Below, piece after piece: positions 1 through 7,700 of a stretch of DNA of 13,199 bases (its first letter is position 1; the number at the start of each line of letters is the position of its first letter). Below the pieces are notes generated by a model. It had not been told where the DNA came from. It worked only from the letters and a program-made list of their open reading frames with translations, and searched no databases. This DNA is from Pilaira anomala (taxonomy: Eukaryota; Mucoromycota; Mucoromycetes; Mucorales; Mucoraceae): the NCBI GenBank assembly GCA_025716855.1, contig JAIXMQ010000204.1, positions 1 to 13,199 of the forward strand, in the 5' to 3' direction. The position numbers and the translations under genes are program-made.

Positions 1-239
1 GCACTAGATTGTACTGGAAAATCAACTAAGACGAGATCGCCGACTACCAGATTGGGACTTGACCGATGTTCATTGAATTGAAGGGCATTTTCAGCACGAG
101 TCTTGTTATTTTCTAATTGTACAAGTGACAGAGCGCGACCAAGAAACTGTTTGATTTGTTGTTTATATTCTTGTACAGGAATAGTTTTTATTTCAAAATC
201 AGGTGTAGCCAGAGTGTCAGCTTCCCGGCCATGGACAAG
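1..239 (-). pseudogene. int: Integrase C-terminal region in a shifted frame, continuing off the left edge
   Basis: After the frameshift near 240, the minus strand reads LVHGREADTLATPDFE, which is the expected continuation of the integrase core in this class. The frame stays open for 79 codons to position 1, passing a Gln/Glu/Lys-rich helix (VQEYKQQIKQFLGRALSL) and a NLVVGDLVLVDFP segment. The latter resembles the GPY/F-type C-terminal module, where the VGDLVLV strand is typical. The rest of the module and the 3' LTR would lie to the left. Confidence 0.85.
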
Positions 240-1141
240 CGAAAACGGTAGAATCATGGATACTTGAATTATATGCTAATTGAAACTCGTTTAAGTGTTC
301 ATCCCAAGTGGTTTGTTGGTAGTCAAGATCCATAAATGAGACTATAAGATTCCGGAGAGTTGCCATGAATCTTTCCACCAGTCCATTGGATTGGGCATGA
401 TAGGCTGGGGCAAAGGTTTGCTTGATGGACAGATGCATACAGAGAGACTTCAGAAGTGTTCCAGAATAGGGTTGACCATTGTCACTTATCATCGATTTAA
501 ATATATCGTGTTCAGCTATCACCTTGCTAAGACACCTTACTACTTGTATGTCAGTGTTTTCCGGCACAGCTGTAATAATCACATATCGAGAGAACATGCA
601 TTGTATAACGATAATGTACTTGTTGTTGGATTTTGATAGTGGAAGAGGACCGAAAGAATCAATTGCAATTTTATCAAAAGGTTGGGTCGATGGGTTGGAA
701 TGTACTAGGCTAGTAGAACCAAAGGTAACGTTGGAAGACTTGACTTTTTGACAGATTTGACACGAATTAACTTTTTCTTTAACCCATTCTTTTTGTTTAG
801 GGAAGTAATATAACCGAGAAAATCTTTGAACAGTACGACCAACTCCAAGATGACCAGTAGTAGGATTTGAATGTAATAGTTCGAAAGTTGCAAGCCAGAG
901 TGAACGCGGTAAGACGGGCCGGCCACGAAAAAAGAGGATACCAGACTCGTCTATAAAGTGTGCCGGTAAAGGAGAACTAGTACGGATTTCTTTACAGAAT
1001 GGATCAGCCATTTGAGCGGATGCAAGGTCGGTAGTAGATAAACTACAAATGATTTCTCGAGAAGAAGTAGGATCAGAAGCTACTGGAAAACGACTCAATG
1101 CATCAGGTCCCGTATTTTTAGCACCAGGTCGATATATAATG
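217..1141 (-). pseudogene. int: Integrase of the gypsy element (zinc domain and DD35E core)
   Basis: The frame is open from the CACTA target duplication: the minus strand from 1140 reads IIYRPGAKN...DALSRFP, the motif that normally follows RNase H. Counting from the ATG at 1098, the zinc-binding HHCC residues are His76, His83, Cys113 and Cys116. The catalytic triad is Asp147 (KIAIDSFGPLP), Asp206 (MISDNGQPYSG) and Glu242 (SNGLVERF), with 35 residues between the last two, as in retroviral-type integrases that join element DNA to the chromosome. The frame fails near 239-250 after YNSSIHDST, where a small deletion shifts it, and it ends at 217 in unrelated residues. The C-terminal part continues in another frame to the window edge. 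Confidence 0.95.
1139..1141. repeat. Target site duplication ATG, left copy
   Basis: It matches ATG at 4176-4178. Only one copy is needed for the retrotransposon reading frame, which supports its origin as a 3-bp duplication. Confidence 0.88.
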
Positions 1142-1152
1142 CACTATGGCCA
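1142..1152 (+). repeat. Left terminal inverted repeat, CACTATGGCCA
   Basis: An 11-bp perfect match to the right terminus in inverted orientation. Beyond 11 bp the two ends match only loosely. Confidence 0.93.
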
Positions 1153-1175
1153 CTAGAAGTAAATAAAATACTATG

Positions 1176-1549
1176 TTCAGTGTACATATACACTGAAAAG
1201 TTACAGCTAAAATTCAGTATATATGAGTTACAATGTACCCTGAAGATAGAAATTTAATTACTGAAATTTTCAGTATTTAAAATACTGAAGGTAGAAATAA
1301 AAATACTAAAAATTTCAGTAATTAAAATTCTAAAGATAGAAAAAAAAATACTGATAATTTCAGTAATATAATTACTGACGACGGTTTTTTTTACTCTTAA
1401 TAATTCAGTATATTATTCACTAAGTACCGTAATAATTATGATGAGAGCAGAATTATATTTACTAAAGAGAGTGTAAAATAACCTAATGACGGTAAAATAT
1501 ATTCTAAAGAGCGTAAACAAATTACTGTCTTCAGTGAAATAAAGACCGT
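1176..1549. repeat. Left subterminal array of TTCAGTR motifs with interspersed ACGGT motifs
   Basis: TTCAGTA/TTCAGTG or its complement occurs ten times: 1176, 1191, 1213, 1259, 1269, 1283, 1314, 1359, 1404 and 1530 (start positions, both orientations). The first pair forms a palindrome-like TTCAGTGTACATATACACTGAA. A second motif, ACGGT/ACCGT, occurs at 1381, 1426, 1489 and 1545. CACTA elements are known to carry short subterminal repeats in both orientations that bind the element-encoded DNA-binding protein (as in En/Spm). That role here is inferred. Confidence 0.75.
1248..1265 (+). repeat. 18-bp subterminal inverted repeat, left copy
   Basis: AGAAATTTAATTACTGAA is the perfect reverse complement of 4079-4096. 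It lies 106 bp in from the left end and contains one of the TTCAGTA motifs. Confidence 0.88.
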
Positions 1550-1559
1550 ATAACGACCA

Positions 1560-2748
1560 TAAATATACAAAATATGGTGTCGTTTGAACTTTAAACCGAA
1601 TCGAAATATGATACAAAAAAAAAAAAAAAAAAGCGAATATTTGAATGCGTCCATAATAATAATATGGTTTATAGAGACAGATTAAGAAATATAATGTGAA
1701 CAAATGGAACATTTTATTTATTTTATATACATGTAAATGAGCGTTATAGATAATAGTAACAAATATAAAAAAAAAGTTTAGAAAAGTAACAGAAAAATAT
1801 TAAACATTCCTTGATGTGATAATATGACTTGAAAAAGTCTATTATTACTAGGATCCAGTATTACATATTTGCCATAGACCAAAGAATCAAATTCGAAAGT
1901 ATTACCTAAAATAAGGAAAGATAATTAAATGTTTGTAGTTTAGAGTGATATATTTTTAAATTTACCCTTGCTATACAATAAGATGATTGAAATACATATA
2001 AACTGTTTTGAATTTAAAGAAGAAGTTACTATACATGTATTTAATTGTTTTATTTGTCAAAAATGTACCTTAAAAAATTAATATTCAGCTTTAAGCTGTG
2101 AGAAACAAACTCCAAGATTCCTGATGCCCAAGAAGGATAAGCATTAGCATAAGTCGCTATAGTTTAAAGACTTAAAGTAAATTTGAGTACCTTATTGCTC
2201 AGAAAGATCCATGACCCCTAGAGAGTAAAACCTATAAGTTTGTATAATAAAAGTAGCTTTTGAGCCCTATAAAATAAAGTAACTTTTAAAAGCACCTATG
2301 TCTATTGTGATATGAGATATAAGTTATGAATAGTTTTTATTGATAAAGAAATAATAAAAAAAGAAATATATGAAAGATATGATAAAAAAGAAAGAAAGAA
2401 AAGAGAAAAGAGAGAGAGAAAAACAGAAGAGCTCTTTTATATAATTACCTTCCTTTTTTTTTTTTTTTTTTTTTGTGCATAAGACAACCAATAAAATATC
2501 GAAATCCTATGTCTTTAACGCACAAAATAGACAAACCTTATTGATTCGTTCAAACTTTAAAGAAGATGATCTGATTTTTTCAAAGGGATTGAACGATCTG
2601 TTGTGTACTTTCAATTTGTATACCCAATTTGGCAAAATCATCCGACTTGTCAAAATCATCCAATTTGTCAAAATCATTCATTTTAACAAGACCATCCAAT
2701 TTTTACAATATAAATGAATAAGTGAGCCATTATGTCCTATCTCTCTCT

Positions 2749-2779
<31 letters not shown>

Positions 2780-2822
2780 GCCCATATAATAGTAGTACTT
2801 TTCATCTTTTCAAACACTAATA
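1560..2822. other. AT-rich interior of the CACTA element, no gene seen
   Basis: This stretch contains an A18 run (1615-1632), a purine-rich AAAGAGAGAGAAA tract (about 2344-2433), a T21 run (2454-2474), a CT repeat plus T28 run (2740-2779), and the 18-bp tandem array described separately. Open frames here are short and driven by low complexity or by the tandem repeat; none resembles a known family. Confidence 0.7.
2631..2702 (+). repeat. Tandem array, four 18-bp units
   Basis: Units start at 2631, 2649, 2667 and 2685, with consensus close to GTCAAAATCATCCAATTT. The second unit is the cleanest; the last is the most diverged. Because 18 is a multiple of three the array keeps a frame open, which explains the 80-codon open frame there without implying a gene. 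Confidence 0.9.
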
Positions 2823-3206
2823 ATGTCTAATTATACTTTGCCCAATCCTTCTAACAGCAACAAGAGACTTCGTGTTTCTACCAATCAAGAGTATTATCAA
2901 ATCCCTTAAGAATTACTATAGTCGTTCCAGTTCTACTCCTTTTCATCAAGTGAAAATCAATAATTTTGAAATAACAATTGCTGGTGGAGCTTGGATAAAT
3001 GATGAAATATATAGCTGTTCTTTTGATAGAATAAAGAAAAAATAAAATCGTCGTGGTAAACATTTTTTTATGTTTGGATCCTGCTATATAGAGTAAGTAG
3101 TAGACTATATTTTAAATGTATTAGAGTATATATACATATATACTCACGTTTTAAACAAATTTCCTACAGCATCAAATCTTCTGCTGGTAGCATTCAAAAC
3201 TTGTAA
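2823..3206 (+). pseudogene. Possible broken two-exon small gene inside the CACTA element
   Basis: The ATG at 2823 opens MSNYTLPNPSNSNKRLRVST and stops at 2907. The next frame takes over at about 2902 and encodes a compositionally normal stretch (SSSTPFHQVKINNFE, AGGAWINDEIYSCSFDRIKKK) to a TAA at 3043-3045. The same frame then remains open (NRRGKHFFMFGSCYI) up to a good donor, GTAAGT, at 3093. A matching acceptor, TTTCCTACAG, ends at 3169, giving a 77-bp intron like those of the neighbouring transposase gene. The second exon ends at TAA 3204-3206. One frameshift and one stop would have to be mutations. I recognise no family. It may be a captured host fragment, a relic of an element-encoded protein, or chance; the overlapping minus strand also shows a short protein-like frame. 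Confidence 0.3.
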
Positions 3207-3669
3207 CTTTCTTTTTTCGCGTTCTAGCATCGACACATTATGTATCTTTTTTTTTCATATTCTTGACTCCACAAACCAAATATATAGATTTCTTTTTTAT
3301 CTTAAATAAAAAAACGTTTATATCGTTAGCTTATGAAAAAAATATGGGATATGAATTTAGTAGTTACTTTATGTACCATATTATTATAGGCACATTACTT
3401 GTTTAAACTGTAGGCATGTCTTGAGTTTGGCCTATTATATAAGAAATCGAACATGGAAGAAAAAGCACTCTAAAGTAAATGAGCTCATTCCACAGTCTGT
3501 TCTAGTAAATAAAGCCAATAGTTAAAAACATGTCAGTCTAGATTGGCAAAAAAAAAAGAAAGTACCAGATTCGTCTAACCCATCTCATTACGTTCGGAAT
3601 TGTGTATAAACAAAAGGCCTTGAAAAGCGGGGCTCGTGATTTTTAAGGGTTAAATAATTTGCTGGGGAG

Positions 3670-3681
3670 CACGTGACGTAA
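3670..3681. promoter_or_regulatory. Overlapping E-box and CRE-like sequence, CACGTGACGTAA
   Basis: CACGTG (bHLH target) overlaps TGACGTAA (bZIP target) in an island of higher GC within AT-rich DNA. Such composite sites occur in fungal promoters. No gene starts convincingly nearby, so function is unproven. Confidence 0.2.
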
Positions 3682-3879
3682 GTAAATCAATGAGAAAAAA
3701 AAAATTTTTTTTTGGCATCAAATCAATATGTTTCTGAAATAAAACTAGATAAAGAGACTGTAACTGTTTAGTATTAAAACATATAGGCTTAAATATAAGA
3801 AGCTTGTATAAATGTAGCTGTAAAACATTTAATTTCAGAAACCGGGGGATTTTTTTTGCCTTTTCTTTAACATTCTGCC

Positions 3880-3881
<2 letters not shown>

Positions 3882-3938
<57 letters not shown>
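3882..3938 (+). repeat. 57-nt poly(T) tract
   Basis: An uninterrupted homopolymer. Read on the minus strand it is a long A tail, but no retroposon body with flanking duplications was seen beside it. Its exact length may be affected by sequencing error. Confidence 0.9.
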
Positions 3939-3941
<3 letters not shown>

Positions 3942-4078
3942 TTGTTCTGAATGTGAATGAATGAAAAAAAAATCTCATTTTTTAAGTTTTTTATAAGATA
4001 TAGTAAAAACTGTTACCTCTAGCGTATCATTATCACCTGTTTATTTAATAAATGCATAGAGCGCGGGTTGAAAAATGA

Positions 4079-4096
4079 TTCAGTAATTAAATTTCT
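4079..4096 (-). repeat. 18-bp subterminal inverted repeat, right copy
   Basis: TTCAGTAATTAAATTTCT pairs with 1248-1265 and lies 79 bp in from the right end. Flanking bases do not match, so the conserved unit is the 18-mer itself. Confidence 0.88.
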
Positions 4097-4164
4097 GCGA
4101 TGGGAAATTAAATATCTGTGCTTCGAAAATAAATGTCTAACAGCAGTATCAATTACTATGTCTC

Positions 4165-4175
4165 TGGCCATAGTG
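4165..4175 (-). repeat. Right terminal inverted repeat, TGGCCATAGTG
   Basis: The exact reverse complement of the left terminus, directly followed by the ATG target duplication at 4176-4178. Confidence 0.93.
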
Positions 4176-4178
4176 ATG
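4176..4178. repeat. Target site duplication ATG, right copy
   Basis: The partner of 1139-1141. The next base outward is the coding sequence of RNase H. Confidence 0.88.
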
Positions 4179-5914
4179 TTGAAATCGTGAGATTGTAATT
4201 CGAGTGCCCAACGACCTAAGCGACTACGCAAATCAGTGTTCTTGTTTTTAAGCGCCTGTAAAGCTTGGTGATCTGTTACAACAGTGAAAGTAGTCCCCGT
4301 GAGATAGTGTGCAAATTTCTTGATACCCCAAATAATTGATAGGGCTTCAACTTCGGATACACCATAGTTCTTTTCAGCTGGAGTCAAGGAACGAGAAGCA
4401 AAAGATACAGCATATGCACGCTTGGATTGAGGATCGCGTTGACACAGGATAACGCCAATACCTGCAGTACATGCACCATCGGTATGTAGTTCAAAAGGAG
4501 CCTTAAAATCCGGAAAACGAAGTACTGGCGACGAAATTAGTTTTTGCTTCAAGGTATCGTAGGCTTCTTGATGTTGAGGAAGCCATTCCCAAGTAGCATC
4601 TTTCTTCAAGAGACTGTTGAGGGGCGCAGAGATTACCGAGAATTGACCGATGAAGCTTCGATAGTATCCAGCTAGGCCCAAGAAGGATCGCAAGGTTTCT
4701 ACATTCTTTGGAACCGGGAAATCAGTAACTGCGCGAATCTTCTCAGGATCCGTATGAAGGCCATCAGGTGAGATAACGTAACCGAGAAAGGATATCTTGT
4801 TACTAGCAAACTTGCATTTCTTGAGATTCACTGAGAGTCGAGCCTCACGAAGACGCTGAAAGACCGAACGGAGATCTTGTAGGTGTTGTTCAAAAGTGGG
4901 AGAGAAAACGACAATATCGTCTAGGTATACCAAACAGATTTGCCATTTCAAGCCAGCTAAAACCGAGTCCATGAGACGTTGCATCGTAGCAGGTGCATTG
5001 CATAGACCAAAAGGCATGCGTACAAATTCATAGAGGCCATTGCGACAAATAAATGCAGATTTGGGTATGCTGTCTTGATCGAGTTTGATTTGCCAATAAC
5101 TTGAAGTTAAGTCAAGGGTTGAAAACACACGAGCGTTACCAAGACTATGTAGTGTATCATCAATGCGAGGAAGAGGATATACATCTCGGGTGGTAATATT
5201 GTTAATCCGTCTGTAATCAACACAGAAGCGAGGGGTACCATCTTGTTTAGTAACCAAGACCACGCCAGAAGACCAAGGAGAGTGGCTAGATCGGATTACA
5301 CCTTGTTCAAGCATCTCATCTAACATCGTAGTGATGGTATCATTTTCAGCAGCGGAAGCACGATGTGGAGGTTGAGATAAGGGTTTGTGATCGCCAGTAT
5401 CGATATTGTGTTGAACTAGAGGAGTTACCGTGGAGGCCTTCGTAGCAAAACAGTCAGTATATTCACCCAGAACGCATTTCAAAGCATTAGTTTCAGACAC
5501 GGAGAGGCTATCACCAATAGATGGGCTAAAGTCTAGAGGTTTTGTATAGGCAGCCGTACTCGAAGTGTCTAAATTATTAATGGATGAGAAGGAACTGATA
5601 GATGGAGAAAGTGAATATAAATGATGGGACGGAGGTAAATACTCATAAGAAGCGATACGCTGACCTTTATTAATTAAAATACTTGATGTATCTAGATTGG
5701 CTATCTTTACAGTAGCGATACCATTGTTATCAAACTCGACGATACCAGCAGCAACCGATAGCAGTTTTTCCAGGGCAACGTCTTGAGGTGTTGATATGAA
5801 CGCAACAGTATTCGCGGGGCCTTTAATATCAACATAGGCATGGTGAAATGCAGGCAGGCGTAAAGCAGAAGTGATTGAGCAAACTGAGAGTAGATTTGGA
5901 GAACCAGAATAAGA

Positions 5915-5977
5915 ACCAGAAAGACTAGTAGACCCACCAGAGAGACCAGTAGAACCACCAGAGAGACCAGTAGACCC
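5915..5977 (-). repeat. Three tandem 21-bp units coding for a Gly/Ser/Thr linker
   Basis: Units lie at 5915-5935, 5936-5956 and 5957-5977. On the minus strand each encodes a heptad close to GSTGLSG. The array lies between the protease end and the RT domain, where it would act as a flexible linker. Near-identity of the units suggests recent slippage or unequal exchange. Confidence 0.9.
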
Positions 5978-6060
5978 AGAAGCAACCTTTGGAATACGGA
6001 CTTCATTGGAAGCAGTATCGATGATTACACGCAAAGCTTTTAAATCGGGATAACCGATAA

Positions 6061-6552
6061 TCATATCGTGTGCCAGTTCAGTTTAATAGGAAGTTCCCCT
6101 ATTACTGCAGAAACTTGTACTTGACCAGGTGAAAGATTTGCTTGATTATTTGACGTAGTGAAAGAAACACGTTGAGTAGGATCAGGCGTAAGACCTAATT
6201 GACGAGCTACAGCAGAAAGAAGTACGGTCAAGGAAGCACCAGTATCGATTAACGCAGATACGGTTTGGTTGGTACCTAATGAAACTTTGACGCGAGGTGT
6301 GGAAGACTCAGAAGCAGATATAGAAATACTATTAATACCAGGCGTAAACAAGGGATCATTTTCTAATGGAATAATGGCATAATCTTGTTTAGCAATAGCA
6401 TTAACGTAGTTGACAGTAACGGGCGAAGGTGTAGGTTCGACTGGTTGGCTACTAATAGCATGAACATGCTTACGCTTGTCCTTGCGACTATAGCACTTCT
6501 TGGTAAGGTGACCTTCTTTACCACAAAGACCACAAATTGGGAGCACCAGAGG
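6061..6552 (-). pseudogene. Gag zinc knuckle and retropepsin-like aspartic protease
   Basis: This frame carries one CCHC knuckle, CGLCGKEGHLTKKC, at 6493-6534 (C-x2-C-x4-H-x4-C, the nucleic-acid-binding knuckle of Gag). It is followed by a basic KDKRKH stretch and, at 6232-6246, DTGAS, the active-site signature of retropepsins that cleave Gag-Pol. The track of the frame can be extended upstream to 6687, but the real coding sense before about 6552 is in the Gag frame, so the upstream part is a shadow. The frame stops at 6061 just after LPIKLN, while the RT frame begins with AHDMIIGYPDL-like sequence. In relatives these lie in one protein, so a deletion or frameshift lies near 6066-6080. Confidence 0.85.
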
Positions 6553-7345
6553 CAGACCAAAGACGCATAGGATCTTGAGGCTTGTTGTTACGGGGTTGTT
6601 GAGATGATTGACGATGGTTATTCGAAGAGTTAGTACGGCCATATGATTGTTGTCGATGTTGAATCGCATCCAATTCCATAGGTTCAACTTCAGTAGTATT
6701 AGTAACGAGAGGTGGTTATGGTTGTGCTATGGGAGCAGGAGAGTTCAAGGTCAACTTCTCAAAAGCGACTTCTAGGAAGTCTTCATTCATAGAAAGGCAT
6801 TCTTCGATCTCCACAGCGGCTTGAGAGACAGCTTTCCAATTGAGTTTAGTAGCGATGTTTGGTAAGATCATAGCACGGACCTTGGGAGCCATGACACGCA
6901 AATATATACTTCGAAGAGTATTGGCATCCAAAGAATCATCAACTGGAAATTCGAAAATAACAGATTCAAAGAGAACAGCAAAACGACGTGAGGATAGGTT
7001 ACCTTGGTTTAAAGATTCCAGACGACGACGAATAATTTGCTTATACTTGGCAGCAGGAATACCGTAGGTTTTGATCAAGGTAGTCTTGAGTATGGACCAA
7101 GTAGTAACAGTAGCAGATCGAGCAATCCAGTTGGAAATTTCCATAGGTAAGTAACGACCGATGTGAATTAGTTTTTGCTGATCATCAAGACCTAAACGCT
7201 GAGCATTGAGATCGAATTGAGCAAGCCAGTTGTTGATACTTTCTTTAGGATCATAGACAGAACAGATAGCGGTATTAGTAATACGACTTTCGGTGAGCAA
7301 TTGGTTGAGCAATTGCCCCATAAGAGCAGAGTTAGTTTGAGCCAT
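6518..7345 (-). pseudogene. gag: Retrotransposon Gag (capsid-like), with an internal stop
   Basis: The frame starts at the ATG at 7345 and encodes 209 residues before a TAA at 6716-6718. The first part resembles a retrotransposon Gag capsid domain: a conserved segment around INNWLAQFDLNAQRLGL, then a helical stretch with WIARSATVTTWSILKTTL and an Arg-rich RRRLESLNQG segment. After the TAA the same frame stays open to 6518 and continues with Gag-like sequence (EPMELDAIQHRQQ, then a Gln/Asn/Arg-rich stretch). The TAA therefore looks like a point mutation rather than the true end. Near 6550 the frame slips by one base (probably an extra C in a CCC run) into the frame that carries the zinc knuckle. 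Gag forms the virus-like particle that packages the element RNA. Programmed recoding is possible but less likely than decay. Confidence 0.85.
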
Positions 7346-7429
7346 TTTGACCGAGAGGTAAGTAGATAGATTGGTAGAGACAGAGAGATATAGATCGATT
7401 TAGAGTAGTGGGGGCGCAGGAAAAGAGCA
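7346..7429 (-). other. Gag leader of the gypsy element
   Basis: A non-coding stretch between the candidate primer binding site and the gag ATG, rich in CT on the minus strand. The leader normally holds packaging signals; none can be identified by eye. Confidence 0.5.
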
Positions 7430-7441
7430 GCTACTCCACCA
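7430..7441 (-). promoter_or_regulatory. Candidate primer binding site
   Basis: On the minus strand this reads TGGTGGAGTAGC, which starts with the TGG expected opposite a tRNA CCA end and lies about 85 bp upstream of the gag start codon. Which tRNA would prime is not known, and the adjacent base composition does not give a canonical LTR end, so this is tentative. Self-priming, as in some fungal gypsy elements, is an alternative. Confidence 0.25.
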
Positions 7442-7700
7442 TAAAATAAGTCTTGAGACGGTAGTTAAATTGATGCCTGATAATTGGCTGAAAGTTTAAT
7501 AATAGAAATAAATAGGAAGTATTTATTTCGGAAAACTATCTAACTGTTTTACGATAAGAATAAAGATAATGTTTATTGAGGATAATAATAGAGATATTTA
7601 TATGTTTTAATATGTTGCGCAGTACTGCGGTTTATACTGCGGTTAATGCTTATTAAGAAGAGGTACAAATTACTGCGGAAGCCTTTAGACATTCATAACA
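7442..7700 (-). repeat. Probable 5' LTR of the gypsy element (inner boundary uncertain)
   Basis: The sequence is non-coding and lies between the gag leader and the interrupted transposase gene. The outer end, read on the minus strand, starts TGTTATGAATG, as LTRs typically do. Inside, on the minus strand, are a TATA-like TATAAATA (complement of 7595-7602) followed closely by AATAAA (complement of 7572-7577), which could be the U3 promoter and the poly(A) signal. Three TACTGCGG octamers (7623-7630, 7635-7642, 7671-7678) and a 12-bp palindrome CGCAGTACTGCG (7618-7629) sit in the U3-like part. The inner end is a guess based on a possible primer binding site. No canonical ...CA terminus is present there, and the second LTR is not in the window to compare. 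Confidence 0.55.

Larger units (their letters stand above)
3207..4018. other. AT-rich interior of the CACTA element, no gene seen
   Basis: Non-coding in all frames as far as can be judged. It includes a less AT-rich patch around 3590-3690 with a CACGTGACGTAA sequence and, at 3882-3938, an uninterrupted run of 57 T. Confidence 0.7.
1142..4175. mobile_element. Non-autonomous CACTA (CMC/EnSpm) DNA transposon, 3,034 bp
   Basis: The insert begins CACTATGGCCA (1142-1152) and ends with its exact inverted complement TGGCCATAGTG (4165-4175). It is flanked by 3-bp direct repeats ATG (1139-1141 and 4176-4178). Termini starting CACTA and 3-bp target duplications are the defining marks of the CACTA superfamily. 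The target is the end of the gypsy RNase H domain; on the minus strand, removing the insert and one ATG/CAT restores HDFN-IIYRPGAKN in frame. No transposase is encoded inside. The interior is very AT-rich, with five long A/T homopolymers, a 72-bp tandem array and a possible broken small gene. It would depend on a transposase supplied in trans. Confidence 0.93.
4176..6079 (-). pseudogene. pol: Reverse transcriptase and RNase H of the gypsy element, truncated by a CACTA insertion
   Basis: The open frame begins at the ATG at 6064 but is coding slightly upstream. It copies element RNA into DNA in the particle. Visible landmarks, counting from that ATG: a Gly/Ser/Thr repeat linker (about 30-50), an SPWSSGVVLVTKQDGTPRFCVDYR block, FSTLDLTSSYWQIKL with the first catalytic Asp, FVRMPFGLCNAPATMQ, YLDD at 380-383 (4916-4927) with the other two catalytic Asp, the FLGLAGYYRSFI connection, then RNase H with HTDGACTAGIGVILCQ (Asp529), VSEVEALSIIWG (Glu) and VVTDHQALQAL (Asp). 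The true sequence ends at LQSHDFN. The frame then runs on through the inserted CACTA element to a stop at 4019, adding roughly 50 meaningless residues. The remainder of the region resumes at 1141 on the other side of the insertion. Confidence 0.96.
1..7700 (-). mobile_element. Degenerate Ty3/gypsy LTR retrotransposon, open at the left edge, split by a CACTA insertion
   Basis: Read on the minus strand, the order is LTR-like end, gag, zinc knuckle, aspartic protease, reverse transcriptase, RNase H, integrase. This pol order (integrase last) is that of the Ty3/gypsy (Metaviridae) class. The right end is placed at 7700 because the minus strand there begins TGTTATGAATG, an LTR-like start, and a transposase reading frame resumes at 7701. 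The 3' LTR and the left target duplication lie outside the window. About 4.67 kb of the visible span belongs to this element; 1142-4175 is a later insertion. The copy is dead: gag has an in-frame stop and a frameshift, protease and RT are out of frame with each other, and integrase is frameshifted near its C-terminus. Integrase and RT catalytic motifs remain legible, so decay is modest. Confidence 0.93.

Noticed and set aside
1413..1712. 99-codon minus-strand open frame, rich in Phe/Tyr/Ile, as a membrane protein
   Set aside because: Its composition simply reflects A/T-rich DNA including an A18 run, and it overlaps the subterminal repeat array of the CACTA element.
2475..2717. 80-codon plus-strand open frame as a gene
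   Set aside because: It is kept open by the 18-bp tandem repeat and AT-rich sequence; the product is a repetitive low-complexity peptide with no recognisable domain.
4019..4175. C-terminal extension of the RT protein as a genuine domain
   Set aside because: These codons lie inside the CACTA element beyond its terminus at 4175; they are read-through, not Pol sequence.
6061..6687. A separate 208-residue protein starting at the ATG at 6687
   Set aside because: The part before about 6552 is out of frame with the Gag coding sense seen in the parallel frame; only the later part (zinc knuckle and protease) is meaningful.
7401..7412. TAGTG near 7406 as a CACTA terminus of the element carrying the transposase genes
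   Set aside because: There is no matching inverted CACTA end with a shared longer terminus elsewhere in 7400-12900, and the position lies within the gypsy leader.
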